Origin: CAZPAH01 sp964584495
Lineage (GTDB): Bacteria; Krumholzibacteriota; Krumholzibacteriia; Krumholzibacteriales; Krumholzibacteriaceae
DNA: 25,854 nucleotides
Assembly (NCBI GenBank): GCA_964584495.1
Contig: CAZPAH010000029.1
Location: forward strand, 1-25,854
Direction of reading: 5' to 3'
Under the pieces are notes generated by a model. The model searched no databases and had not been told where the DNA came from. It worked only from the letters and a program-made list of their open reading frames with translations. Below are positions 4,787-15,500 of this stretch, piece after piece. A program made the position numbers and the translations under genes. Numbering within the stretch: position 1 is the stretch's first letter; each line of letters begins with the position of its first letter.

Positions 4787-7207
4787 ATGGCCAGGACTGT
4801 AAGGATCCTCGCTGCATCACTTCTCGGTATCTTTATCATCGCGGTGCCTTCGCTCCATGCAACGTGGACAGACGGCGGCATTCCAGTCTGTACGGCGCCC
4901 GGTCCCCAGCACATGCCCGCGATGACTTCGGACGGAGCAGGCGGAACGATAATAACCTGGTTCGATATCAGAGACGCGCACACAGACATATTCGCCCAGC
5001 GGATTGATGCGTCGGGGGCCATCATGTGGGGCGGAGGTGGAGTGCCGGTCTGCACCGCCTCCAACAATCAGCTCGATCCAAAGATAGCGTCCGACGGAGC
5101 CGGCGGGGCGATAATAACATGGGAGGACCGACGATCCAACCAGGACATCTACGCTCAAAGGATAGACGGCTCGGGCACTGTGCTCTGGGCTTCGAACGGG
5201 ATCCCGGTCTGCTCACAGGCCGATGGCCAGAGGGATCCACTGATCGTATCGGACGGGGCAGGCGGAGCAATAATCATATGGATAGATGATCGGGATTTCT
5301 TTTTCGACCTGTTCGCCCAGCGGCTCGATGCGTCCGGAACAGTCCTGTGGACGACCGATGGTGTTGTAATCCGCTCTGCAAGCGGTGATGCGTCAGATCC
5401 CCAGATAACGACTGACTGCGCCGGAGGAGCTCTGATCGCTTGGTACGACGAGCGTAACGGAAATTACGATATATTCGCTCAGAGGATAAATGGCGAGGGG
5501 ACCGTCCTGTGGACGGTGAACGGGGTCCCGGTCTGCACGGCCCCGGGCAACCAGCAGAATGCTGGCGTCGCCCACGATGGAAACTGCGGGGCCATAGTAT
5601 CCTGGTATGATGAAACTGGCGAATGGGGAGAGGTGTATGCCCAGCGGCTCGATTACTCGGGATCGGCTCAGTGGGGTGCTGGTGGAATCATCGTCTGCAC
5701 ATACGAGGAGAGTAAGTCTTTTCCGAGCATTGCTTCGGACGGTGATGGTGGAGCCATAGTGGTGTGGTACGAGTATCGCGTCAGCAGTTCGGACATATAC
5801 GGGCAGCACCTCGGGCCCTCGGGGACGCTGGAGTGGGGATCGGACGGCCTGCCGGTCTGCTCGGCCCCGGGCCTTCAGTTGTTCCCGCAGGTAGTGCCCG
5901 ACGGACAGGGCGGTGCGCTCGTTACAGGGGAAGACTGGACCGGCGTCGAAGGGAACGGGATATTCGCACAGAGGGTAAGCGGCGATGGGACCCGTTTGTG
6001 GACGGCAAACGGTATCATGGTTTGCGAGGCTCCGGATGATCAGGCGAATCCTGTCATCATCGAAGACTGCGCCGGTGGGGCTATAGTTGCATGGGAGGAT
6101 TCCCGAAGCGGATTGCAGAAGGTCTACGCCCAACAGATCGATTCAAAAGGACGGGCTGGAAGAATCGATCCTGTCATCCATTCGGCCGGTGATATTCCCG
6201 GCGACGAGGGAGGGTACGTAACCGTTGCGTGGGATGCTTCCCCCCTGGACTATCATATGGGCGAGATAACGGAGTACACCGTGTGGAGGGCGATCGAGGC
6301 CGCGGCGGCGCCTGGGATGATCGAGTGCGGAGCAGTTGTCGTTACGGAGGCGGGCGGGGCGCCGGCTGTAGCATCTTCAGCCGGCGGCAGGGTTGTGCTG
6401 CTCCTTTCAGCTTTGAGCGGAGAATCTTATTACTGGGAGCTCGCCGCCTCTCAGGACGCCTACCACCTCGAGGAGTACTCGAGGGTCGTGCCTACGCTGT
6501 TCGACTCTACGGCGGTTAGCGATCGATATCACTACTTCCAAGTAGTCGCGCATACGGACGATCCGATGGTGTTCTACGTGTCCGAGCCGGACAGCGGTTA
6601 TTCGGTAGACAATCTTGCGCCTGGCGCGCCCCTGATGCTCTCAGGTGAACAGAAGTACGATCCGGCGGGACTGCTGTTGACCTGGTCGCCTAATACCGAA
6701 CCGGACCTGGCACACTATAACGTCTACCGTGGATCTTACAGCGGTTTCGAGCCGGGACCGTGTTACCTTATCGGCTCTCCGCCGGATACGACCACATTCG
6801 ACAACGGATGGTCATGGGAACCCGGGTACTGGTATAAGGTCTCCGCGGTCGACGTCCACGGGAACGAGAGTCCGTTCGCTGTTTTCGGCCCCGATGCTGT
6901 TACCGGCGACGACACCATGCCTCTGCCCGACGCGACCTTCCTCTCGCAGAACTGGCCGAATCCGTTCAATCCCTTTACAAGGATCTGCTTCGGCCTGGCT
7001 GATCAGTCGCATGTCTCCCTCAGTATCTATGATGTCTCGGGACGTCTGATTCGTGTTCTGGTCGATGCGCCGTATCAGGCGGGAAATCACGAGGAGATCT
7101 GGGACGGCAGGGACGATAGCGGGAGGGTCATCGCCAGTGGAGTGTATTTCTACCGCTTCGTCGCCGGTGATTTTGTGCAGACGAGGAAGATGATGTTGTT
7201 GAAATAG
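4787..7207 (+). CDS. Secreted eight-repeat protein with FN3-like domains and FlgD-type C-terminal domain
   Basis: An 806-residue exported protein of unknown specific function. Signal peptide 1-25 (ends PSLHA). About 27-450 holds eight tandem repeats of about 53 residues with the pattern GG(I/V)PVC...(S)DGAGGAII.W.D.R...DIFAQR.D.SGT..W, probably a beta-propeller or similar all-beta array. A fibronectin-III-like stretch follows at about 460-560, and a clearer FN3 domain at about 605-700 (APGAPLML...LLLTWSPNTEPDLAHYNVYRG...YKVSAVDVHGNES). The end, about 720-806, is a FlgD Ig-like / sorting-type domain: NWPNPFNPFTRI, LSIYDVSGRLIRVL, WDGRDDSGRVIASGVYFYR, TRKMMLLK. Such C-terminal domains accompany surface or secreted proteins in FCB-group bacteria. 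The start has a strong AAGGAGG 7 nt upstream. The gene stands alone, has its own promoter and folded leader, and ends before a strong terminator. A surface-exposed binding role is inference. Confidence 0.9.
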   Translation: MARTVRILAASLLGIFIIAVPSLHATWTDGGIPVCTAPGPQHMPAMTSDGAGGTIITWFDIRDAHTDIFAQRIDASGAIMWGGGGVPVCTASNNQLDPKIASDGAGGAIITWEDRRSNQDIYAQRIDGSGTVLWASNGIPVCSQADGQRDPLIVSDGAGGAIIIWIDDRDFFFDLFAQRLDASGTVLWTTDGVVIRSASGDASDPQITTDCAGGALIAWYDERNGNYDIFAQRINGEGTVLWTVNGVPVCTAPGNQQNAGVAHDGNCGAIVSWYDETGEWGEVYAQRLDYSGSAQWGAGGIIVCTYEESKSFPSIASDGDGGAIVVWYEYRVSSSDIYGQHLGPSGTLEWGSDGLPVCSAPGLQLFPQVVPDGQGGALVTGEDWTGVEGNGIFAQRVSGDGTRLWTANGIMVCEAPDDQANPVIIEDCAGGAIVAWEDSRSGLQKVYAQQIDSKGRAGRIDPVIHSAGDIPGDEGGYVTVAWDASPLDYHMGEITEYTVWRAIEAAAAPGMIECGAVVVTEAGGAPAVASSAGGRVVLLLSALSGESYYWELAASQDAYHLEEYSRVVPTLFDSTAVSDRYHYFQVVAHTDDPMVFYVSEPDSGYSVDNLAPGAPLMLSGEQKYDPAGLLLTWSPNTEPDLAHYNVYRGSYSGFEPGPCYLIGSPPDTTTFDNGWSWEPGYWYKVSAVDVHGNESPFAVFGPDAVTGDDTMPLPDATFLSQNWPNPFNPFTRICFGLADQSHVSLSIYDVSGRLIRVLVDAPYQAGNHEEIWDGRDDSGRVIASGVYFYRFVAGDFVQTRKMMLLK

Positions 7208-7344
7208 TACGTCTCTCTTTTGAGAAAAGATGGCAGTAAAAATACCCGGTTGCCGAGTGATTATATCTGGGATAAAAACTTCCTGGCGGGAACGATCACC
7301 GGATTCCCTTTTCCAGCGAAACAATCTGCATCTACATGCCCGGC

Positions 7345-7394
7345 TACGCCGTATCGTAGAATAATTTTGACTATTCTACGATACGGCGTATTTT
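7345..7394 (+). terminator. Strong terminator, 19-bp perfect stem, between convergent genes
   Basis: A perfect 19-bp inverted repeat at 7345-7363 and 7372-7390 with an 8-nt loop ATTTTGAC, followed by TTTT (7391-7394). It lies between the convergent repeat-protein gene and the slipin gene. The T-tract fits plus-strand termination best; the stem could also stop minus-strand transcripts. Confidence 0.8.
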
Positions 7395-7430
7395 GATCCA
7401 TCGGAAAGGCGCTTCACCCCGAACGCTCGC

Positions 7431-8183
7431 TCATTCCCGCTTCTTACCCTCGATGAAGTACTGCAGGAAGTCGACGGGGACCGGGAAGAGGATCGTCGAG
7501 TTCTTTTCGGCCGCGATCTCGGTCAGGGTCTGAAGGAACCGCAGCTGGACCGATACCGGCGCCGGAGACATTACATCAGCGGCCTGGCGCAGCTTCGCCG
7601 ACGCCTGGAACTCGCCGTCGGCATGGATCACCTTCGCGCGGCGCTCGCGCTCGGCTTCGGCCTGCTTGGCCAGCGCGCGTTTCATTCCCTCGGGCAGATC
7701 GACGTCCTTCACTTCCACCGCGCTGACCTTGACGCCCCACGGGTCGGTCCGCTCGTCTATGATCTGCTGCAGCTTCTGGTTGATCTTCTCGCGGTTCGAG
7801 AGGAGATCATCCAGCTCGTGCTCGCCGAGTATCGAGCGCAGGGTGGTCTGCCCCATCTGCGATGTCGCGTAGAGATAATTTTCCACGGCGATGATCGCCT
7901 TCGAAGGCTCGAAGACCTGAAAATACATGACGGCGTTGACCTTGACCGAGACGTTGTCTTTTGTCACCACTTCCTGAGGTGGGACGTCGAGCGCTATGGT
8001 GCGGAGCGTGACCTTCACCATCTTTTCGAACATAGGAATCAGGAGTATGAGCCCGGGGCCCCTGACACCCACGAACCGGCCGAGCCGGAAGACGACACCG
8101 CGCTCGTATTCCCTGAGGATCCTGACGCTGTTCGCCAGAATAAAAATGACCAGCACCACGATTACCGACAGAGTGATCGGCAT
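7431..8183 (-). CDS. Slipin (stomatin/prohibitin SPFH-domain membrane protein)
   Basis: A 250-residue stomatin-like slipin. An N-terminal membrane segment (about 3-18) is followed by REYERGVVFRLGRF and RGPGLILLIPMFEKMVKV, then the SPFH/Band-7 domain to about residue 200 (TIALDVPPQEVVTKDNVSV, RSILGEHELDDLLSNREKI, WGVKVSAVEVKDVDLPEGM). A short coiled region (AKQAEAERERRAKVI) and a C-terminal tail end it. Slipins oligomerise on membranes and form lipid-domain scaffolds. They are classically paired with an NfeD protease that cleaves the slipin C-terminus, as in the archaeal PH1510/PH1511 pair. Here nfeD lies directly upstream on the same strand, 30 nt away. The ATG at 8183 follows AAGGAGAAAGTT. 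The length is normal for bacterial slipins. Confidence 0.95.
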   Translation of the reverse strand: MPITLSVIVVLVIFILANSVRILREYERGVVFRLGRFVGVRGPGLILLIPMFEKMVKVTLRTIALDVPPQEVVTKDNVSVKVNAVMYFQVFEPSKAIIAVENYLYATSQMGQTTLRSILGEHELDDLLSNREKINQKLQQIIDERTDPWGVKVSAVEVKDVDLPEGMKRALAKQAEAERERRAKVIHADGEFQASAKLRQAADVMSPAPVSVQLRFLQTLTEIAAEKNSTILFPVPVDFLQYFIEGKKRE

Positions 8184-8213
8184 AACTTTCTCCTTTCGAG
8201 TTGCGCCCGTTAT

Positions 8214-9497
8214 TTATTTCAGCTCTTCGACCTTCAGCGTCATCCCCTTGACCTCGACCACGCGTATCTTTTTCCCCTCGGCGATCTCATCGGCAGAGTA
8301 AGCGCTCCAGTGGGCGCCTGCCACAAAGACCCGCCCCCCGTCCTCGTTGACCGGTGTCCTCGCGTCACCCTCCTGGCCGACGAGAGCGGAGCCGCCGCTC
8401 GAAGGCCTCTTGCGCAGAGCGCGAATGGAGAGCGCCACACCGACGACGAAGAAGGCGCCCGTTACAAGGACCACTGGGATGATGACCTGCAGAGACGCGT
8501 GCATCCCCGGATCGGGGTCGTTGAAAAGCATGATCGAACCGATGGTCATAGCAACCAGTCCTCCCGCCGTAAGTGCTCCGTGCGTCGACGCCTTCACGTC
8601 CACGATGAAGAGCGCGACGGCCAAAACTATAAGAAGAATGCCGGCGTAATTCACCGAAAGAGCCTGGAAGGCAAAGAACGCCAGGATAAGTGAGATCGCG
8701 CCTATCACGCCGGGCAGAATCGCTCCCGGCGTTGCAAGCTCGAAGTACAGGCCGAGAAGCCCTAGCATGAACAGTATGTAGGCGATATTTGGATTCGAGA
8801 TTACGGTCAGCAGCCTGTCGCTCCAGCTCATCTCCACGGTGACGACCGCCGCGCCCTTCGTCCGGAGGGTGACCGGTTCGCGCGCGACCGTCACCACCCG
8901 GCCATCGAGAGTATCGAGGAGCGCCTTTATCGATGGGGAGACGATATCGACCACGTTCAGCTTCAACGCCTCCGTCTCGGAGATGGAAACACTCTCCCTC
9001 ACTGCCTTTTCCGCCCAGGCCGCGTTCCGGCCTCTTTCCGTGGCGATGGAGCGTATGTAAGCCGAGGCGTCGTTGAGCACCTTGCCCACCATGACCGAAT
9101 CGATCTTCCCGGACATTCCGATGGAGACCGGGTGGGCCGCGCCGATATTGGTGCCCGGCGCCATGGCCGCGACCTGGGCGGCCATCGTGATGAAGACCCC
9201 GGCCGACGCCGCCCGCGACCCCGACGGCGCGACGTAGACGACGACCGGCACCGTTGAGGCCATTATCTTCTTCACGATCATCCTCATCGACTCGTCGAGA
9301 CCGCCGGGGGTGTCGAGCTCGAAAACGACGCATACCGCGCTGTCCTCTTCGGCGCGCTCGATCGCGTTCACCATGTACTTTGCCGAGGAGGGGCCGATGA
9401 TACCATCCATTCGGGCTACGAGCACATCAGCGGCCTTCGCGCCCGACACGGGTGCGGCAAGAAGGATAAGACAAAGAACGGCCAGTCTTGTTTTCAT
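8214..9497 (-). CDS. nfeD: Long-form NfeD: ClpP-like membrane serine protease
   Basis: A 427-residue NfeD of the long (NfeD1b) type. Signal peptide 1-22. A ClpP-class protease domain at about 25-230 carries DTPGGLDESM, the nucleophile motif AASAG (Ser98) and the likely general base Lys139 in VGKVLNDASAYIRS, matching the Ser-Lys dyad described for PH1510. A polytopic membrane region with several helices covers about 240-365. A soluble C-terminal OB-like NfeD domain (about 375-427) includes LVGQEGDARTPV...GGRVFVAGAHWSAYS and ends in KGMTLKVEEL. It is thought to act in membrane-protein quality control together with the slipin encoded just downstream. The ATG at 9497 has GAGGGC 7 nt upstream. A promoter lies in the 100-nt gap before it. 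Confidence 0.95.
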   Translation of the reverse strand: MKTRLAVLCLILLAAPVSGAKAADVLVARMDGIIGPSSAKYMVNAIERAEEDSAVCVVFELDTPGGLDESMRMIVKKIMASTVPVVVYVAPSGSRAASAGVFITMAAQVAAMAPGTNIGAAHPVSIGMSGKIDSVMVGKVLNDASAYIRSIATERGRNAAWAEKAVRESVSISETEALKLNVVDIVSPSIKALLDTLDGRVVTVAREPVTLRTKGAAVVTVEMSWSDRLLTVISNPNIAYILFMLGLLGLYFELATPGAILPGVIGAISLILAFFAFQALSVNYAGILLIVLAVALFIVDVKASTHGALTAGGLVAMTIGSIMLFNDPDPGMHASLQVIIPVVLVTGAFFVVGVALSIRALRKRPSSGGSALVGQEGDARTPVNEDGGRVFVAGAHWSAYSADEIAEGKKIRVVEVKGMTLKVEELK

Positions 9498-9544
9498 AGT
9501 TATAGCCCTCGGGATTTAAGGAGAATTTGCGCCTTCGCCATACC

Positions 9545-9573
9545 ATTCTGGGACAAGCCATGCCCGGAGTCAA
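9545..9573 (-). promoter_or_regulatory. Promoter for the nfeD-slipin operon
   Basis: On the minus strand, TTGACT (9573-9568), a 17-bp spacer and CAGAAT (9550-9545), in the 100-nt gap between the glucan synthase stop and the nfeD start. Predicted start is near 9538, about 40 nt before the nfeD ATG. No clear terminator for the upstream gene is visible in this gap. Confidence 0.45.
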
Positions 9574-9597
9574 GATATATGGAGCCGAACCGGCATC

Positions 9598-12500
9598 TCA
9601 GGTCGCCTGCGGCGGCTGTCCCATGAGCACGAGGATCCGGTGCTTGACCAGGTCCCGGTGCAACGGGATCACTCCATCGGGCACATGCTGACCGTCCATC
9701 TCCACCCGTGAGACGCCTCGCTCGCAGCCTTCCGGGTTCTCGACCTGAATCTCGTACACCGCCTCGCCGTGACGATATCGCATATGGAACCCGTTCCACC
9801 ATCCGGGGATGACCGGATTCACCTGCATTAGATCCCCTTGTACCTTCAAGCCCAGGATCTCTTCTACCCAGGCCCGGTGCATCAACGCCGCCGAACCGGT
9901 ATACCAGGACCACCCGCCGTAGCCGATCCGCCCGGGCAACCGGTACACATCGGCTGCGACCACGTAGGGCTCGACACCGTAGCGCCAGACCGTTTCCGGA
10001 TCGCGCGCGCGCTCAATCGGGTTTAGCATGTGCAGGATTTTCGCCGCACGAGTCCCATCCCCCCGGCGCGCCATCGCCATGGCGAACCACAGGGCGGCGT
10101 GGGTGTACTGGCCTCCGTTCTCACGTACTCCCGGAGGGTACCCCTTGATGTATCCGGGTGACGGCTCCGATCTGTCGAATGGAGGTTCGAGAAGCAGCAC
10201 CAGGCCTTCGTCCTCTCGAACAAGATGTTTCCACGCGGATTCCAGGGCCGTATCGGCTCGATCCGCGTCGGCGGCACCGCTCAGCCACGCCCAGGACTGG
10301 GGCAGGGAATCGATCTTCGCCTCGTCATTCGCCGATGAACCGAGGGGCGTGCCATCGTCGAAGATCGCCCGAAGGTACCATTCCCCATCCCACGCCGATC
10401 GCTCGACACGCTGAATCAGCGCCTTCCTTTTATTCCGATAGGTCCGGCTCAGTTCCGGCCTGTCGAGCAGGTCGGACAGCTCGGCCATACCTTTGAGCAC
10501 ATCGACGATGAACCAGCCCAGCCAGACACTCTCCCCCCTGCCTCCGGCACCCACAAGGTTCATCCCGTCGTTCCAGTCCCCCGTCCCCATCAGGGGCAAT
10601 CCATGGGGTCCAAAAGTCAGGCCCCGCGTGACCGCAAGCCGGCAGTGCTCGAACAGCGTGCCGCGCTTGAATGCGACCTCCGGTGTGGATAAGGCCTCGT
10701 TCTGATCGTCTTTCAGCGCGGGAGCGTTTAGGAATGGAACCTCCATGCGCAGGATGTCCACATCGCCGGTGATCCGGATGTAGTGGGCGACGACGTAGGG
10801 CAGCCACAGAAGGTCATCCGAAATACGCGACCGGATACCCGTGCCGCCCGGCGGGTGCCACCAGTGCTGTACATCGCCTTCCTCGAACTGGCGGCCCGCC
10901 GCTCGCAGTATATGTTCTCGTGCCAGCGCGGGATACGCGAGCGGGAAGGCCATAACATCCTGCAATTGATCCCGGAAGCCGAATGCACCGCTGGGCTGGT
11001 AAAAGGCGGAACGCCCCCAGATCCGGCAGGTGAGGCTCTGGTACAGAAGCCAGCGGTTGATCAGGAAGTCCGCTGCGAGCTCGGGAGTCCGCACTTCGAT
11101 CGTGCCCAGCAGATCGTCCCACCACTCTTTCGTTCCGTTTAACGCGTTGTCGAACGCCGCGCTTTCCCGGTACTTTCGGATCAGTGTCCGGGACTCCTCC
11201 GCCGACCCGGCCTGGCCCAACATGCATGTGATCTCCGATCTCTCGCCGGGAGCCAGGTCAACGGTGATTCGCAGCGCGGCGCATGGATCTAATCCAGCCC
11301 CCGTCCGTTGCGAAAGGCGGAGTTGCTCCATCGCCGCCGGTTGCCCCATGGGACGATTGCGCCCCAGAAAGGATGTCCGGTCGCCGCTGTACGACTCCGC
11401 CGGCGGGCTCACTGCCGCGAAAGCCACCCGGTCCGCATAATCCGGATGGTAACAATTCCCGGCGAGTAAGGCCTGGACTTCGTCATCCCAGCTGGTCGTG
11501 ACGTGCATTTGGGAGGATTCACGGTGCTCGCCCAGTGTCCATTCGACATAATACGTAACCGACAGCTTGCGATGCCGGGAGGAGTCGTTTCGCAGCAGCA
11601 GCCTTTGCAGCTTGACAGGCTCACCGCCGTTCTCATCCACCGGAACGAAGATCGTCAGTTCCTGCTCGATACCATGACTGTTATGCTCGAATGCCGTGTA
11701 CCCCGCCCCGTGCCTTGCCCGATAGGCGGTCTCCTCACGGATCGGCGACGGAGTCGGCGTCCAGTAGACACGGGTTTCCTCATCCCGGATGTACAACGCC
11801 TCGGACGGCGGATCCATCACGGGATCGTTTGACCATTGTGTCAGGCGATTTCGCTGGCTGTTGCCATACCAGGTGAACCCGGCCCCGGTTTCGCTGATCG
11901 TTGTTCCGAATGTCGGGTTGGCGATGACGTTGATCCAGGGCGCGGGCGTGTTGATGCCGGGACCCAGATAGATAGCGTATTCGCGACCATCCGGGGTAAA
12001 ACCTCCCAGGCTGTTGAAATAGGATAGCTCCATGAATGGGAGCGAAGCGGAAGGCTCCCGTGGAGCACGTTTCCTTGCAATGGGTGCCGGCGGATCCGGC
12101 GATTCCATGGGCATGCCCAGTTGCTGTGGCAGGGTGCCCCGGGCCGCCACCAGAACCACCTCCGCCGCGGCTCTCAGCAGCATAAGGTCTTCTTCCGGGA
12201 TAAGATCCGCGTTGCGCAGATAGATTCCCCCCGGCCGATCGACCTCCGTGTGCATCGAATGAGAATGGATCAAGCTCTCGATCCGTTCACGCAGGGGCTG
12301 CTCATAGCCGCTCGCCTCCTCGTTGAGGATCACCAGGTCCACCGTCAGCCCGCGCATTCGCCAATAGGCATGCGCCTGGAATATTTGACGGACCAGGGTA
12401 ATATCCCGCGCCTGGCCGATGACGATCAGGGCGATCGGCACATCACCCGATATTCCGTATGGCCACAGGCCGGCTTGACCCTTGGGGTTCTTTTCGATGC

Positions 12501-15500
12501 AATCAGAGGGAGACCGCAGGAGAGGACTGGGGAACAGTAGGTGGCTCGCCAGCTGCTGGAAGCGGCGGGCTTCGTCGGGTTGGATGCGAAGCAATCGCAA
12601 CTCGAGCTGGGCGGAGGCCCAGGCGATATCCATTGCCCGGTCGATCGCATGAACATCGCTGTATTTACCTATCAAATGCAAGGCCTGCTGGCGAGTTTCA
12701 CCGGCGGCGAGAACCATGGAAACCTCGACGCGCTTGCCCGGACCGATAGTCACGCTGCGCCGCAGACTGAGGATCGGGTCGAGGACAAAACCCTGGCTGT
12801 TACCGGGTTCCCTGAAGACACCCATAGGCTTTGCGAGTGTCCGCCCGATTCCGATGAACGTGCGCCGGTCGGTCTCGAACTGCATGGCTTCATCCCCGGC
12901 ACGTTCAAGGGTAAAGCGGTGCGCAACGTAGATGGGCGTATCGTCCTTGCTGCGAGGCCGGCGGTACGCCAGAAGTGCTTTATGTTCCGGTACCGCCTCA
13001 GTTTGAATGAACAGTTTATTGAAGGCCGGATGTTGTCGGTCCGCGTTGTGCGGCGCCATCGAGAGCTCAACGTAGCTCGTCAGATCGAGGCGGCGGGTGC
13101 GGACGGTCCGGTTGAACAGAGTGATCCTTCGAATCTCGACGTCGTCTTCCGGCGAGACGATGACTTCTGTTTCGGTTTGAATGCCGTTATCGTCGCGGCG
13201 GAAGACGGCACGGTCCAGCGCGAAGTTGGCGGAATACGCTTCGACCTTTCCGCCGGTCGGGTGATACGTATTGGACCATAATCGGTCCGAATCGGCTTCG
13301 TGTATATAGCAGAAGGTTCCCCACGGATCCCTGGTGCGATCCGACCGCCAGCGGGTAATCTCGAAGTCGCCCCAACGGCTGTATCCGCCGCCCGCGTTTG
13401 TGAGCATCAAACAATAACGGCCGTTACTGAGCAGTTGTGTTTTTGGTGTGGCGGTATGAGGCGTGTCGAATTTGCTAACCGATGGCGCCACTTCGCCGAC
13501 GCTCATCACCGATGGCATTTTCTCCCGTGTGGGGATATGGTGCAGTGGGGGAAGGATGGGGATGCGCTCCTGGAGAAGAGGCTCGACCGCACGCACGCGC
13601 GGGTCGGCATGGAAACGGCGCTGGATGGGATTGCCGTGAATGAAGTTGGTCAACGACAGGAAGCCCATGCCCTGATGATGTGCCATGTAAGCGCGTACAA
13701 TCACCCCGCGCTCGCCCTCACGACGCGGTTGCCGGCCAAAGTCCAACGCATCATAGTAGCCGTAGTCTTTCAGAAGTCCCAATTTGGCCAATCGTTTCAG
13801 ATTCTTTACGGTCTCTCTCGGCGCTGTATTCAGCGCCAGAAGGGAGGCATAGGGTGCTACGACGAGCTCTTCCCGGACGCTGCGCTTCAGCCCGAGCTCC
13901 GGTACGCCGAAGGCCTTGTATTGGTAAGTCCTGTTGACGTCCAGGTCCCCAAAAGCAGACTCCGAGATCCCCCACGGCACGCGGCGTTTGCGACCGTATT
14001 CGATGTGGACCGCCACGGTTTCCCTGATCGCTTTATCCAGGAGTGAGTTGTCGAAAGAGCGTTGTAAAATCAGCGGCAACAGATATTCGAACATGCTTCC
14101 CGCCCAGCTGAGAAGAGCCCGGTGACGGCCGATCGAGCCGTAGGGCCGGCTCATGGAGAACCAATGCTCGATCGATACGTCTCCCCGGGCAATGGCGATA
14201 AAACTTCCAAGTCGCGCCTCACTTGCAAGCAGATCGTAGTAGGAGCTGTCCGGGCGACCTTCGGAGACGTTGTAGCCGATAGAAAACAGCCGCCGTTCGG
14301 CGTCGTAAAGGAAGCTCACGTTGATCGATCCGGATAACTCGCGTCCGTCCAGGATGAGCTGCTTGCCCAGCGCCAGCATTTCGCTGGCCAGCCATTTCGA
14401 CGTTTCGAAGGCCTGCATGAGGCGGTCGATCCATTCGAAAAGGGGAGCTGCGTCCGTGTGAGCCTCCTCCCGGATTGACCGGAGTAACCGTATACAGGCG
14501 ATGTTTTCATCGGCGAGATCGAGAAGCGAAGGCGCGAAATGCAGATCGCCGCGGTGCGCGAGCAGCACCTCCTGACCCAGCAGGGCGATCTCCTCTTCCG
14601 GCTTTTCATCGAGGATTTCGATCCAGGCGAGGTAGCGGTCGGCGATCCCGAGCCAGGCCGATGCCTGGCTCTGCATCTGCCTCGCCCATAAGACCGTGCT
14701 CGTTTCAGAGTCGGCGGACCCGCGCGCCTCGTCGGCAAGAGCCGATACGCCGCCTTCCACCTGCCGCAGCAGACGAATGGCGTCGATGATCCTCTCCGGC
14801 GGGGTTCTCAACGTGTGCAAAAGTTCGTTGAGGCCGCGGGCATCGAAACCGGCCGGGCTTTCCTCTTCGACGGCCTGTTTCAGGATTTCTCCGGTGTCCA
14901 GCAAGCCGTCAAAGGCGTTCACATCCAGAACAGGCGTCCTGATCAACTCGTCGAGTCCCTGCTCCAGGGCCCACAGACAACCAAGGAGGTTTCCGCTGTC
15001 CACCATGGACACGTAGCGCGGCTCTAGAGGGGCCAGGGTCTTAATATCGTACCAATTCAGCAGATGACCCTCGTAGCGCTCCAGCTTGCCGATCGTCTCC
15101 ACGGTACGCGTCAGATCCTCGACGACCCGGTCCACCGTCAGATATCCGAAATCATGCGCGCCGAGCGTGCTGAGCATCCAGAACCCGATATTGGTCGGAC
15201 TGGTACGCATCGACAGTTTATTTGTATGGGAGACCTGGTAATTGTCGGGTGGCAGCCACGAGGTCTCATCACCTACAAACTCCGAGAAATAGCCCCAGGT
15301 TCGTCGGGCGACTCTCCTGAGGAACCGAAGATCCTTTTCAAGAAGGCGGGATTGCAGGGGTTTCGCGGGCGGTCGAATGACCAGGAACCAGCCGAACAGA
15401 GGAGATACAAACCACAGCAGGAGCCAGGGACCGGCTGCTGGAAGACTCGATGGCGCCCAGTGTAGCAGCGCCCATCCCGCTATCCCGCTGAAGATGCTCG

